DNA from: Nageia nagi | Lineage: Eukaryota; Pinophyta | Length of the DNA stretch: 64,000 bases | Reading direction: 5' to 3' | Assembly (NCBI GenBank): GCA_050084985.1 | Contig: JBITNC010000001.1 | Coordinates: forward strand, 133,734,001 to 133,798,000 | In this document: positions 21,160-35,474 of the stretch, one piece after another | Layout of the letters: every line of letters begins with the position of its first letter | Position numbering within the stretch: position 1 is the stretch's first letter | The notes under the pieces: generated by a model | Databases searched by the model: none | Told to the model about the DNA's origin: nothing | What the model saw: the letters and a program-made list of their open reading frames with translations, nothing else | Translations under genes and position numbers: made by a program

Positions 21160-22862
21160 CATGATGAACTTGGCATTGACATTGTCACATGGAGGCCTAT
21201 GGAAGTGTTCCTAGGATGGAGAATGGGGACTGCATACATAAGGGGGATGGATGTTGCATTCTTGGATCCTATATTTTATATTTTAGGGGGTGTCATGAGG
21301 ATCATGAGAGCAAACAATAACACCCCTTGTTCTACACACATCTATGGATACAAATCATGCCATAAGGATTATCATTTTTGTCAGTTTGATGATTGAGTAT
21401 GTTAATATATTGAATACTAAAGGGATAAGCTATGTTGTTGCATCCCTTAGTAACATTTTGGATGTTGTAATTCACCTATTATGGGTTATATATAATGAGG
21501 CTTGTAATGAGTCTAATATATGTACTACCATTGAGTATTTGTATGACAGTTGTAGGCTTTTTATCCATGCACAGTGGGCTACATGTGTTGACATAGTGAT
21601 AGTTCTTGGAACAAGGACTGTTATTGCATATCCTACAAATATTTTGATGGCTATTTCTTACTTGTTTAGGACTGCATTGATTGATGGAAATAAAGGTATT
21701 GTTATGATATTTTTGAAGGAGGATTTGAAGGCTACCAACCATACACTAGAGATTGTATTTGATTATGAAGGAGAGAAGGATTTTATTAAGATTATTATTA
21801 TTATTATTATTATAGACTCATCAAAGTATACATTAAGTGTTGCACTTCATATATTATGAGATTATATTTCTCCTAATTTTGAGGGGGAACTTGTTGAAAA
21901 TTATGGTGCTATATTACAGGGTAGTGTATGATGGCATTCTAGATGATGATGGAATGTGGACTATTTAAGATAATACAAGGACTATTGTTTTTATAGGAGG
22001 GTTTGTGTTGAATGCTAATGGAGATAGGACTATTCGGGAACTCCTTGGTCATAATTTAGGGACTAATTCTCACTTGTTAAGGATTGCATCTGATAAGGGG
22101 AATATTATTGTTAAATTATGTACTATTTTGGCACCTTTTGATGTTGTTTTAAAGGTTGATATTCATGAATAAGAGGCTATGTTAATTTTCATTAATAGAT
22201 GTACTATTGTTGCATACTTATATGATGTATGAGACACCTTAAGGATTGATTATAAACTATTGCACACTGATTTTTATTTCAAACTTGAGTATCACATGCT
22301 TGTTAATTTTTTAAGAGGAGAAAAGGTTATTATTTTAATTCTTGATCAGATTTGCATCACATTCAAGTGTGTAGAGGAGTTGGTTGATTTCATATATACT
22401 TATGAAGTTTCTTGGATAAATATTATACTTCAAAAATTCCTCATAGCATGTATAGGTATTTATGTGACCCTAGCACCCTTTCTTCTTCCTTCCAACCAAA
22501 AGAGAGTAGCATAGCATCAACATGGTGGACCTACTTCCTTGACATGGATTTGGGACCCTAAGATCACATTTGTATTAAACTTGGTGATGATAAGATATTG
22601 CATGCAATTTATTAGGAATAAGAAATTTTGAGAGGAAAATGTTATGATATTTATCTTAAAATTTATTCCTTTTAGGCCCTTAATTATTGATTTGTCTCTT
22701 GGATTGGATGGAGTATCTCATGCCAAATATTTTGATAAGTTATATGAAATGGTATCATCAAGAAACAAGTGAGATTTTATATTTGAATTTCACCTATCAA
22801 AATATTCTTCTACAATCATGTAATAATTTACAATATTTTTTCCATTTAATGTGATTGATCTA
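21160..22862 (+). other. Interior of the LTR element, unidentified
   Basis: A 171-codon open frame (21344-21859) and an 84-codon frame (22260-22514) exist but match no family I know. The first includes a run of Ile from an ATT microsatellite at about 21790-21812. GGGGGAACTTGTTG at 21884-21897 looks like a polypurine tract but no LTR follows it. Confidence 0.4.
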
Positions 22863-23552
22863 TGTGACATCTCCCTCCTAGGAATATGAGTTAGTTATTG
22901 ATTGTATCTATGAGTGAGTTATATAAGTAGGATTCTTTATGTACCCTTTTATAGTTATAAGTGTTTATTAACATTATAGAACATTGTGGTGACTATGAGG
23001 AGTGATTATGTGGATCTCAAGGTTAATCTATCCTCTTATGGATGAGACACCTAGCCTAACATGATTTCTAGGTGAAATCTAGATATAGGATGAAACTATA
23101 CAAAGGAAGAGTACATCATTGTAAATATGTATTCAAATTATTCATTTATCTTATACTCTTCTACTTTGGAGTGCGGCATGGAGCCATCTCTTGGGTCTCT
23201 TATTGGATAGAAACCTAGCAAGGGAAGGGTTTAATGGTATGAAACACTAGATATTTGATAAGGATGAAAACCGTTATTCAATCAAGTTATGCATCTCAAA
23301 TCTAGGGGTTGAAGGTCCTATTAGGGTGACATCAACTTTCTTGGTGCATGTTAAGTTGTTGTGCCCTATATCTGATCCTTTGAGTGATATGTCAACCCTA
23401 TTGAACCATATTGAATTGTATATGCTCCATTATTAATATAATTTGAGATGTTGGCACTTATTCTCATCATTTGCTTATGCATTGAGGTATTTTCAGTATT
23501 ATTTCTTGCTCATTTCCTAATTTGTTGCATAATTAATTGATAATTTGGAACA
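22863..23552 (+). repeat. 3' LTR (start uncertain)
   Basis: The part 23093-23552 aligns with the 5' LTR. TGTGACATCTCCCTC at 22863 is a plausible LTR start, giving about 690 bp, but no clear polypurine tract precedes it. It ends TTTGGAACA. Confidence 0.65.
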
Positions 23553-25807
23553 AAAAATATTTGGTAACATCACATGATATTTCTTAATTGATTATGAATA
23601 TATTTCTCAATTCCTCTTTATATTCCAAGAATAGATTACTTTGATACAAATTATGTAGAAATTTATTCTAACTTAAGTTTCATGAATATAAATAATAATA
23701 TAAGTTACATATAATTATGTAATAAATCTAGCTGGTTGAGTAATGAATCCTCATAACTTATTATCCTAAGTATAATATTTCTTATTATAACCAAAGCTTA
23801 ATAAAATAACTCTAATTGCATACATTACATACAAATCAATTATCTACCATGATATTATTCATTTTATAAGATGCTACATGTACTTGGATTAAAAGTGAAA
23901 GTATATAAACATTATCAACAAATTTATATTTATGAATGATAATATTTTTATAAGAAACTAATGGTGTAACTACCATATTTATGACATGTTCATAATCCTT
24001 ATTATCTTATAATAATAAAAATTAATTGATGATTTAAGAAAGACTTCTTAAAATAAATATTTCATTTGGTTGTGCTAAGGATTAACATGAATTATGATTA
24101 TTATTTTCATTATCAAATGTAATTACCTTCTTCAAAATAATATTCTCAATAATATTCCTTGAATGTAATTCTCTTTCTATATCATGTTATTTTTTTATAT
24201 GACAATCGTTATCTATATACTAATGTGGATTTACTATAGATAAGTTAATTGGTCTAACTTTAGGATGTAAGCTTGGTATTCAAGGGTTATCCATGATATC
24301 CTTAATTTTCTTTCCAAACATGGAAGCATCCCTTTTTATATGTTGGTTATTGAAAGAGTGATTCCTTGTTTAGTATTAGAAATTATTTTGGATGAGGTAC
24401 TTGTGATATTCCAAGGTGTATTTTTATTTTCTAATATTTGTTTAAATGTGAATTGATTATGTAAGAATAGATAAAAAATTCTATTTATTAAATATAATAT
24501 TGTGAAAGGTTTATAAAATAGGTATTAGGAAAATTATTTGACTAACTAATTAAGAAAATAAGGTAAAACTAGAAACCAATTAGTAACAAGATTCGATTCC
24601 AGGGACTCCATCATATGACGATGTGTCTGGTTGGAGAAAAAAATCATGATATATGGGGAGGATTAAAACTTTGAGTCATCATAATCAAAAGAATACAAAG
24701 AATTTGAAACTCTTGGGAACCTTTGATAAGTTGAAATTCAGTATTACTAGAAGCAACTATTGCAGTTGGGATTCTATGAATCCATTACAAAAAAGAGATC
24801 ATCAACATCAAAGTAATGTAATCCATTTGAGACTTTGGAATCCATTGAAGTTTTGGGGGTCATCATCTGTGATAGATAATACCTAATATGATGGATATTT
24901 CTTTCTTACCAATGATGATTCATATTTTTTTATATTTGAATACCATTTTGTATGGTATGGATAACATAATAAAACCAAAACAAGATTGGTGATTTCATTA
25001 TAGAACTTAATTATATAAGAAATAATAATTAAAATACTTAAAAACTTTGAAAAATTCTTTAAATAAGGGTGTAAAAGGATGTTAAATAATTTATCTATCT
25101 ATCTAAGGATGGTATAAGTAAAGGGGGGGTTACAAGAGATGAGTACGAGTGAGGAGTGATAGGTTGTTTATGTACATTCCTAAGATGATATTCATGATGA
25201 TCCATATCTCTTTCTACTCAAGTTACATTTATTGAATCAAGATCATCATCTTAGATAGTTGAGTACTATTAGATCTAGGATAAATATGATTCTAGGTGGA
25301 AAAAAAGTTACAAGATGATAAATAGATTATTATAGGACTATATATGTTGTTAAATATATATAGGATTTATGAAGAAGAATTGTAATTTATATTATAAAAG
25401 GAATTAAAAGAATGACCATGGTTCTAGGAATCAATGTAATATTTTGCATATGATAAGAAGGAACAAACATATTTTCAGTTCCTATGAATAAATCTAAGAT
25501 AAAACTAGATCTATTGAAAGTTGATTTTTTGATTGAATATAATCAATGACATATTAGGATATAAAGATAATAAAATTCAATTGTAAGAAAGAAAACTAAA
25601 ATACAAAAACACTTCATTATATATAAAAAAAAATTATTTCTTTAATTATTCCATTAGACATTCCCTCTTTGGAGTTTTGAGCTCCAAATTTAAATCCTAC
25701 AATTCAAAATCTTACATATCACCAACCAACATTGAAGTTGTGTGAGCCCTTGATCAAAATTCAACTTTTCATTGTCTATATCATAATTGATTATAGGATA
25801 TGCAAAA

Positions 25808-26020
25808 AATGGATTTCTTGAGAAGATCTTGGATACTTTTAAGCAAATGCAACCTTTACTAGTATTCTTCCAACATATGCTACCATGGTAGCTCCAGATG
25901 AAGGTATGGACATCCATCAATGAGTAGCTAAAAATTATTTTACATCAAATATTGTATCTGTATTTTCCTCATAGACATGTATGTATGATGCAAACATAGT
26001 TTCATGGAATTCAATGATTT
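25808..26020. repeat. Dispersed direct repeat, copy 1
   Basis: Shares TTTCTTGAGAAG, CTTTTAAGCA(A/G)ATG, ATTCTTCCA(A/G)CAT, GAAGGTATGGACATCCATCAA and TGATGCAAA with 27139-27380. Copy 2 has an extra stretch after AAGCAGATG. Confidence 0.8.
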
Positions 26021-27138
26021 ATGACAAAAGGTTCTAGGTTTCCTAACTGCATTATAAATTCTTATTCACTCCTGTATCTTTTTGCTTTGGAATTTTGAAA
26101 ATCTTGCTAGCTTTGAGAATTTTTTTGCATTCTACACTTTTGCAGGTCATTGATTTGATTTGGGGTAAAAAATGGCATCATATGTAACATCATCATATTA
26201 CAATTAGGATTTTGGGGCATTAAATAATTTTAGAACATTACCTTTATTATATTATCTAGAGTATTGATTATCTTCTTACATTTATTCATTATATTACCTT
26301 TATTCTTTGGCTGATCTCCACTCCTCCTAATCCCTACAACAAGGTATACTAATTCAATTTTTCTTCCAAAACATTTTTAGGGCTTGTAGTTTAGGATTTT
26401 GTAAATTAAGGGTACTTTGAACATGGGTAATTACATTTCAATTCTTTTTTAATATGTCATTTATATTGATACTCATTGAGTTTCAAACCTTTTAATATTG
26501 CTTCATATTAAAATTTCACAAAAACCATGCATATTGGTATTCCCCAACTTTATTTCCTCCATATTGGAAGATGGATTCTCAAATCATTTCTTATATTATA
26601 TCCTTGTAACAAAAGAATGGGTTTATATCATTATCTAAATTAGTGCTTATTTTGATTTAACAATATTTTGGTGAGTTTGGTGGTGGGAATGACATTGGAA
26701 TTTGGATGCTTTATAAGGGTACCAATCTTTGTATGGAGAAGAGAGTTCATATTTTTTGGGAGATTAATGGGCTTTGACATTTATATTATATTGTGGTTTC
26801 AAATTATAACCCACCTCTTTGGTGGATCTATGAAAATATACACATCTGAGGTAACTCCTAGGTTTAATCAAAACTAAATTTCACATTTCTTGAAAGTAAG
26901 CTTGTGGTCCAGGGAACTAATTATAATTGTTGTTCTTACAAATATATTTTGGGTTGTTGGTATTCTTTGACTTTATAATATATGCAATTCATGGCTACAA
27001 TAAGGATGATGAAGTGCAATGATTGCATAATATGCATACAATACATACTCTTAAAGGATACTTGATTTGTTTGACAAAATACCTCATCAAAATGTAGTAT
27101 AATGGACTGCAATGATCACAAGATATGCATTAAATGGG

Positions 27139-27380
27139 TTTCTTGAGAAGGTTCTAGAGACTTTTAAGCAGATGTAATTATCATGAGCAAATCCAAATTC
27201 TACAACCTTTCCCAACATTCTTCCAGCATGTGCCACCATGGGAACTTCAAAAGAAGGTATGGACATCCATCAAGGAGTAGATGAAAGTTATTTTGCATAA
27301 AATATTATATTTATGAGTTCCCTAATATATATGTATGCATGATGCAAATACAATTTAATGAAATTCAATGATTGGAGAAT
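27139..27380. repeat. Dispersed direct repeat, copy 2
   Basis: Partner of 25808-26020, 1.33 kb downstream. Confidence 0.8.
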
Positions 27381-28884
27381 ATTCGATTCATGGCTGCAAC
27401 AAGGATGATGGAATACAAATACACTAATTATAAGTGTTATAGATATGGTATATTTTTACTTTTTATTATATCCTTTTTTTGTTTTATCATCTAGTGCAAA
27501 TAAGATTTATCTATAATTTCAAGGAAAGACAAGACAATCAAAGGAAATGGGATTGCAAAATTTCAATTTATAAGTTGCATTTTTCCTTTTGTAGTTTGAG
27601 GAAGAAAATTATTGAAGTAATTTATATTTAATGGTAATGGAACTTGTTTTCCCATAATTGGTATGTTTTCCTTTGGTATTGGCTGATTTTACATTTTACA
27701 GGTGACATTACTTTATGGTGTTTTAGGTCATTGATTACTTTGTTGGTCGTAGTCAACAAGCACTATAACAGACCAACTCAAGACTAACATGTGCACATAT
27801 GGAAAATGTTATAATTTAGAAGATGATTTTTTAATGTAAATAGTTGTAGTTGGGTATTTGAAATATTGTTAGGATGAAAAACTAGGATGATAAATTGGAA
27901 TATTCACATAATGCAATTAAAACTAGGATTACTTTGGTTGTATTTTTCATTTTTAACTATATGATTAAGATATGTGTTATTTTGAGTTCATATGTGACAT
28001 GTAAGAATGCCATTTCTACTAATGGAGTTGTAGGATATCAACATACATTTTTGTGTTAATTATTATATTTACAGGAAAGTTAAGTGACTTATTTTACTCC
28101 TCTTTTAGTGTTAAGATTTGCTCTTAATTACTATTACATGATTTGGTCTTTTACGGTGGTTTTTTGATTGAGTTCCTTCTTATTTGTGTTAAATATATTG
28201 AAAGTTTTGTAGCTTAAAGTTTGCAAGTATTTTTTATTAGTAAAAACTTAATGATAATCCATTTAAATTTTGTTTGTATAAATTGACATAAATTAATGGC
28301 ACTAGCCCGATGGGATTGTTTTGAGAACCATCGTGACAAAATTCCTTTAAAGTTCTTGTTTATGTCAAAGAAGGTCAACAGAAATAGTTTCCATTCTTGC
28401 AGTTGCATGTTTAATATGGTGACAAGTAGGATAATATGGTTTTTGGAACTTTAATATTTTGATTCAAACAATATGTATAATTTAATGTTATAGCTTGTAA
28501 TAAATCCTAAATCGGTAATCTAGATGTGTTTGCTTGGTGCTTGTTCTTCTAGATCATATAAGATTGTAGGAATAGGGGAATTTATGGTATCATTCCTTTT
28601 TTTGTTAGAGCCTAAATATGCTTTATATTATGTTCTTTTTTTCAAATATTTATATTGAAGTAGGAATTTGGGATGATGTTCAAAGAGCAATGACATCAAT
28701 GAAGGGTAAACAAATCAAGAAGACACTAGATGTAGTTGACTTAAAGCTGAAAAGAGGGTACATGCTTTTCTTGTAGTATACAAATCACACCCATAAATAG
28801 ATGAGACCTTTGGAAAATTGGATAAATTATCAAGTGATATGAATGCAACAAGGTATATTCTAAAACTAATACTTGTGTTTTAGG

Positions 28885-30680
28885 ATATGGAGGCTAACAA
28901 TAAAGAATTATTTCTCTACCAACATAGAGCTTAGAAATTGACAGTTACATTTGGGTTATTAAAAAATCCATTGAAATGTTATTAGAGTTGTGAAGAATCT
29001 TCTAGTATGTGAGATTACTATATTGAAACCAAGTTATATCTAAGATCATTTCAAGGAACATTGTTGTAAGGGATGAAATGGTGCATTCTTTTATGTCAAA
29101 ATAACCCCTATTTCATTTCATTTTTATAAAAAATATTATTATTAAATATCTATACAAATAGACATGTTATTGACTTTTGAAATCATATTTTCAGGTAAAT
29201 ATAACTACCTATGTATATTGATAGGGTACTTTTGAAAGCCTTATTTTCAATACTACAAAGTTATGGTATTGAACTATTTTCTAGGAATCTATACATTTGT
29301 AGAGTAAAGAGTTGGAGAAGGAGGTGCAAGAATCCCAAAGATGAAAGAAGAAATATTTGAAGGTAATAGAAAAAAAATATTGATATACAACAAATGTTAG
29401 AGAAGAGCTTACCTGCAATCTAGTACATTGGTATATTAATAGGGTATTTTTTAAAGCCTTATTTTCCAATACTAAGGATTCATGGAGTTAAGGGATTAAA
29501 CTATTTCTCAGGACTTCGTACAAGAGTAAAGCAACTCTTAATTGTACTTTTCTCAATTTTGTATAATCATTTTATTTGGAATTATTCTATTATCTTATGT
29601 CTATGTTTGTATTGGCCATTAGGACCCAAATTATATATAGTAATTCCTTTATAGGTTGATGCATATTTTACACTATCTATGGATAAAATACCAAAAAAGG
29701 GTGGATCTAGACCATATTTTGTATATTAAACTATTACAAATTATTTTCCAAATTTTATTATTGGAATTCTTTAGTGATAGAAGTTAAAACTTTGATCTAT
29801 AAAGGCTTTCAAATATCCATTTTATTATGTACATGATGTAAATTTAGTTTGCTTGTTGGGCACATAACATAAATGAGTTTATTACAAAACAATCATGACA
29901 TTTATAAATGAATAATAATTGAAATATTTCAAGTAGTGATTATATAATTGTAATAAGGATTTAACATGAACTATTATTAGAGTGTTGAAGAATCTTTGAG
30001 TATGCAAAGATAACCATATTGCAACCAAATTTAAGGATGTTAGGATAGCATGGAGTATGCTTTCAAGTAAAAAGAAGCTTTATTTCATTTCACTTTTACA
30101 AAAATTATTGTTATTATAAATATATACAAATACATAAAGTTTTTAATTGATGACACCATATTACCAAGTGAACATAACTATTTATTTTATTGATAGGTTA
30201 TGTTTTAAAGCCTTATTTTTCAAGACTACAATCATGGTGTTGAACTATTTTTTAAAAATTTGTACAATCATAAATCAAAGAGTTAGAGGAGATGCAAGAA
30301 TAATAAAGATAAAATGCGAAATACTTGAAGGAAATATAATGATTCTATTATGTTTTATTTATGTTTGCATCAGGCCCAAATTCTATATAGCAATTTCTTT
30401 ATAGGTTCATTTAGAATTTGCACTATCCATGGATGAAAATACCAAGATTTTTTGGGTGGAATTCAACCATGTTTTATTATTAAAATTTTAAAACCTTTTT
30501 CCATGAGGTTTTCAAAGATCCATTTTATTATATATTTCATGTAAATTTGGTTCAACTGCTAAGCACATAACATAACATAAACAAGTTTCTGATAAAAAAA
30601 TCATGATATTTATAAATGAAAAATAATTGAAATATTTTAAGTAATGATTATATACTTGTAATGGGTAATCATTCCATTCC
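28885..30680. repeat. Tandemly duplicated repeat, about 0.7-1.0 kb units
   Basis: Segments at 28975-29240 recur at about 29960-30220, 29221-29300 recurs at 29440-29530 and 30190-30270, and 29810-29975 recurs at 30495-30665. Order is kept, so this is a tandem duplication with later indels. Part of the unit (28885-29060) is also found inverted at 46600-46835. No protein family recognised. Confidence 0.75.
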
Positions 30681-33600
30681 ATGAAACTATGAAATGCAAC
30701 TATAGGGCCTTTTTCAATAAAATTATTTGGTATTTCCATGTAAGAAGTAGCTAACTAGTCAACTGCTAATCCCTTGAGCGGCTTAGGAAGATATATCTAT
30801 AAACAATCCAAAACAAACAACATGATCAAATATTGGATTGTTAGGCATGTGATTATCATTTTTTGGGAATTTACATACTTGTTCTACTTTTACTATTAGG
30901 GGCCAAGTTGTTATTATTTTAAAAGGGGATTGGGATTGAATCCTATATTTCTTCTTATGTGTAGATGTTGTAGGTTGTGTGTTATGATAGTGTTGTGAGA
31001 TTAAGTAGGAAGCACTGAATATGGGGGTGATTTTAATAATTGAATGTGATTTTGTTGATTATCACATTACTACATAGTTGAAAGGGGAGCCACCCAAAAG
31101 AGTTTACAGGTCTCTCTAACCACAAATTACAGGATGGAGTTACCTAAAATGAATTATTTTTATGGTGAGTCAACATCACATATTTGGTCTATATCTTGTA
31201 TGATGTTGTGATGCATGTGAATGCACTAGTAGAATCTAAATAACCTTACCTTACCTTTGAGTTTTCGCCTTTATCCCATACTTTCCACTCCCAACTCAAA
31301 ACAAGCTCCCATGAATTCCCTTTATCTAATGTTGTGGAGGATTAGGTGGATTATGTCAATCACATTCCTATATTAGATTCCTTATTCTAAGAAATAGCTT
31401 ACTGCCCTCTCAAATTTTTTTTTTTTAATTTCATGCCTTCTTTAGTGGTCATGTTGAGTTGTGATTCTTCCCATCTATCTCCTCCCATAGTGGAAAAGAG
31501 ATATTAGGCTTGCAATCAAAGCTTCCTCTTCTTCATAAGCATTCAAAAGTTGAAACTCATTCTCCTTTTCTTATTCATACTTAATCTATTACAAAGAGGA
31601 TCAAAGAAGCTCACTAAAGATTGTAAGTTCAAATATTTTCCTAGGAACATGGCTTGCTTTAAGGAATTGAGTATGAGATTTTTGGTTGTATTTAATATTA
31701 CATCTCATTTGAATGGTAGGGATGAGCTTCTCTTATGATATAATGAATCAATGTGTCATTCTTGATTACTTCTAGGTTAGGACTTGTAGTTCAACAAGTT
31801 CAAATTATGTAGTTTAACCCAAGCATATGTTTCCTTGAACATACATCAGGTTTCCATGTGCTTTAGAGATATGTAAAGGTGTCATTTTCCTTATCTAGTG
31901 TGTTTCAAGCTCCTACTAATATACCAACAAAACCCAATTCCTTAAATTACTGTAAACCATATGGCCATTTTAGTTTAGTGTGTCTTGTATTCTAGTCCAT
32001 TTTTTGCTTTAAACGTCTTACCAAAAAATTACATGAAATGACTAATCTAATACATTATCTTAGTTATTTTCAATGTACCCATTACACAGGGTTGCAACTG
32101 CTAGTAGATATATTGAGATAACTTTATTTAATAGTAAAATACCTAATATATATATATATATATATATAGTTTTAAATACTCTCATAAGAATTAGAGTACA
32201 AAAAATAAGTATAATTAAAAAATAAAGGTAAAAGACTATAAAAAACTGACTAGTCAATGCAAGTGTATTGTTGTCTCTATACTTATAAATACAAAGTTCA
32301 CATTCCTACCAGGGGTCAAAATTGAACTCGTCATTTCCCTTCAAAGGATCCTTTCACTGTCATTAACAAGCAACTATCAAACCATTCTTTCATTTTTTTA
32401 AATGAAATTGAATTAGCCCATTAAAGAGTAAGCGAAAAGTTTTTTTTATTCCTCCATTAGAAGGGCTAATTAAAAAATGGCTAATCAATTTTTAAAAAAA
32501 TATTAATTTATATATGTTAATAATAGTGTTGACTGCTGAGTGGTCATTGCTCTCATGACCTACATTCAAGACATGTACCGTAACACCTCACATTAATGCA
32601 TGAAATACTTGAAGTCAAATTTTCTAGATCTTTTTCCTCAACTCCTCTAGATTGGCCTTGAAACCGACATCCTATGTCATGAGAAGGGGTTTGAGGGTGG
32701 ATAAGAAGATTTGGGAGAGAGACAAGGATTCAAGATTTTCAAAGAGCTGAGCAAGGAGTGTCTAGAAGAATATTGAGCTTGGATAAGACTTTGTTACTTT
32801 AAGTATAAATCCCTTTGTATGAATGGATAAATCCTTATATGTAAATCTTATTGTTGGTCAAATAAGAATGCATAAATACTGAAGTATAAAAAATCATAGA
32901 ATTGTTGAAAAGAGTTATCCATAGTTTCATTTCTGATAGAAAGCATTCTATTCATTTATTGGTATTCTAAGATTCTATTTATTTATATTATGAAGTCTTC
33001 TCACCCTGGTATTGCAAACCTTGCAAAACTATGAATCGTATGTTAGTTATAGAGTCTGCATTTTGGAGTTCTTTTTTTTTTATCTCTCTTCCAATTATTT
33101 TTTTCAATAGCTAATATATATTTTCTTGATAACATTCAAACCACTAAGTGATATACATATAATTATCTAAGAATATTCAAATCAGAGTGATATACAAATA
33201 ATAATACTTACTTTTTCACTATATTTCTGAACTTACAATATTTATATTTGCTTTCGCCAATGGTGAGAGTTGGGCTTCCTTTGGAAGATATTTTATAGAC
33301 ATTCTTAGTTATTCAATATGAAGTAATAAATATTAATTTCTTACTTCATATCCTATTATGTTTTACCTCAACTTTATTTAAATAATTGCAAAAGATAGTA
33401 CAAGATGATAGTATTAAAATTTGAGGGGATGTGTGATACACTTAAGGAGTGTGTTGTCATAATCAAATCAATTGGAGGTAAGTTTCTATTCATAATATTT
33501 AGTTAACAAAATGTTACGTCAATGAAACAAATGTCACCTCCATTCTAATCGCATTTATATTTAATGTATTTAATGATGCAACTTAATGTATTTAATTATA

Positions 33601-34582
33601 AAAGATGCAAGAGAGGCTAATTGCATATGATATTTTTTGCATATTTAATAAATATACAATATTTGTAAAATAGTTTTGTTCTTAGAATGTTAGTTTTTTT
33701 TAATATGTGAATGAAAATAGATTTTTTATTACTAAATAAATATCATGAATGATAAATTTCAATTGAAGTATAAAAAAGTTTTACCTATCAATACTGAAGG
33801 TAAAAATTACCTTTCAAATGAAATGTTGAACGATCCTTCAAGTTTGATCCTAATCCCTACCACTGAGGTTACCTATCTTGTGAGTTATAGTTGACCAAAT
33901 GGTCAAACTACTACTCTATTTAAGCTTAACAGAAGCTCAATTAGCTCCCCTCTTCTCTGCCTCACTGCTCGCCACTTCTTTTCCTAGCAACTTTCTCTTT
34001 GATCGTGCTTCTCTCCATTCCTGATGCCAATAATATTCTATCATAATCTAAGATTTTTTCAAAATCTTGTAGCTTGTATCTCTAATCGATCTACACTGGT
34101 GACTTGAAATTTTAAAGAGAATATTGAAAGTTTTCCCTCCAATGGAATAATAAATTTGGATGGAAACTTCATATTCCCTTCCTTTCACATTGAGATGACA
34201 TGGGAAGGTTGGTCTGTGGCTCTAATCAAACTTCAGAAAGGGCATGATCATAAGGCTTGTAGATACGGGCATATGATTGAATAATTCTTTGTGTTATGAT
34301 AAGGGGATTGCACCTCCATCTGCTGAATGGAAAGGATTTTGTGAGAAGACTAATGATTTCAACACTTCAAACTAAAATAACAAGATTATTAGAATAAAAA
34401 CTTACAACAAAATTATCTTTGTTTCAAATAATCAAGTTACAAACTAAATTTATAATATATGATACTTTTTTATTGTTAAGATTAACCATGTAGAAGTTTT
34501 TTCTACATGTCAATAGGAGTTGAGTCATCCATTCACATGGAAAGGTACAAAGCCTTTTGGGGTATTAATCAATCCCTTATAG
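30681..34582. other. AT-rich intergenic DNA, no gene recognised
   Basis: No supported gene. An (AT)n run is at about 32146-32168. At 33917 a TATTTAAG box is followed by a CT-rich, promoter-like stretch (33945-34020), but no ORF of useful length follows directly. Confidence 0.5.
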
Positions 34583-34900
34583 ATGGAGTCAATATTCTTT
34601 CTCTCTTGGCTCGTATTACTTACCTTTTCACCAAGATCTCATGGCAATGGGGGTATTCAAGAAAATGGAGAAGAGCATATTCGTGATTTTTCTATGGGTC
34701 ATAACGAAATTGAATCTCGAAATCTTATTAGCGAAGACCCTTGGATGGCCATCGTTGGATAAAGCACTAACGATAGTGGTATTCTCATGGATGTGAAATT
34801 GGGAAACAAGAAACTATTCCACAAAGAATCCATCAACTCTGGTAACCCGACGGAAGAAATAACAATAGCTCTGTTGCATGACGCAAAGGATCCAACATGA
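34583..34900 (+). pseudogene. Possible small secreted protein remnant
   Basis: In one frame from ATG 34583 to TGA 34898 there are 105 codons interrupted by a single TAA at codon about 60 (34758). The N-terminus looks like a signal peptide: MESIFFLSWLVLLTFSPRSHG, a hydrophobic core of about 14 residues followed by a polar cleavage region. The rest is hydrophilic (ENGEEHIRDFS, ESRNLISEDPWMAIVG, NDSGILMDVKLGNKKLFHKE, GNPTEEITIALLHDA) and has no Cys, so it is not a disulfide-rich peptide type. Local GC is higher than in the flanks. I do not know the family. The opposite strand has a 77-codon open frame (34932-34699) without features. A spliced first exon is an alternative. Confidence 0.35.
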
Positions 34901-35474
34901 ATGTTTATAACGCTACGAATTTTGGGGAACAACGTGATGTTATATTAGATTTTTTTGAACATTTTTAATTGTATGCCATAAAAATATGTAATGATTTATA
35001 TTAACATATTTTATGAAAATTATCGATTATCAAATAATAACATGAATTAGAAGCTCAAAACAAGTATAAAAATAATACAAATAACTTCAAAATAATATTA
35101 ATAATTATTTGAATAAAAGTAATTATTAAAATAAGGAGAAAAATAATTTTATATAACTAGAATGTTTGAATTATTATTATTATTTATTTATTTTAATTCA
35201 TTTTATTATTTACATTATTTCATATTATTTTATATTAAATTAGTGACTTAAATTATTCTTTGTTTCTCGTGCTATCATTATAACTTTTAGTTATGACATT
35301 TGATGATATTATTATCATAATATATTATATTAATTAGGTAAGTTTTATTACTTTATCAATTCTCACATTCATAAATTTATTAAAAATATACAAATTTTGA
35401 TAAAAATATATTTAATAGGTTGGAAAATTTATGTTTTTGAAAAAATCATATATTATATAAAATGTTTAATATTA
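34901..35474. other. Very AT-rich intergenic DNA
   Basis: Nothing recognised. Confidence 0.6.

Larger units (their letters stand above)
19433..23552 (+). mobile_element. Decayed LTR retrotransposon with gag-like ORF and no recognisable pol
   Basis: Two diverged direct LTR copies (19433-19906 and about 23093-23552) flank an interior that starts with an initiator-Met primer-binding site. A gag-like frame follows; between 21160 and 22860 I recognise neither RT nor integrase motifs. The left LTR lacks its 5' part where it meets the copia LTR. LTR similarity is roughly 75-80% by eye, so it is old. Probably a non-autonomous Ty3-type element. Confidence 0.75.
23553..28884. other. AT-rich intergenic DNA, no gene recognised
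   Basis: Short open frames (24653, 25690, 26668, 28214) are no longer than expected by chance and show no motifs. It contains the repeat pair 25808-26020 and 27139-27380, listed separately. Confidence 0.6.

Noticed and set aside
21344-21859. 171-codon frame as a host gene
   Set aside because: It lies inside an LTR element interior, contains a microsatellite-encoded Ile run and shows no recognised domain.
21884-21897. GGGGGAACTTGTTG as a polypurine tract and LTR start
   Set aside because: The sequence after it does not match the element's 5' LTR; the real 3' LTR similarity begins about 1.2 kb later.
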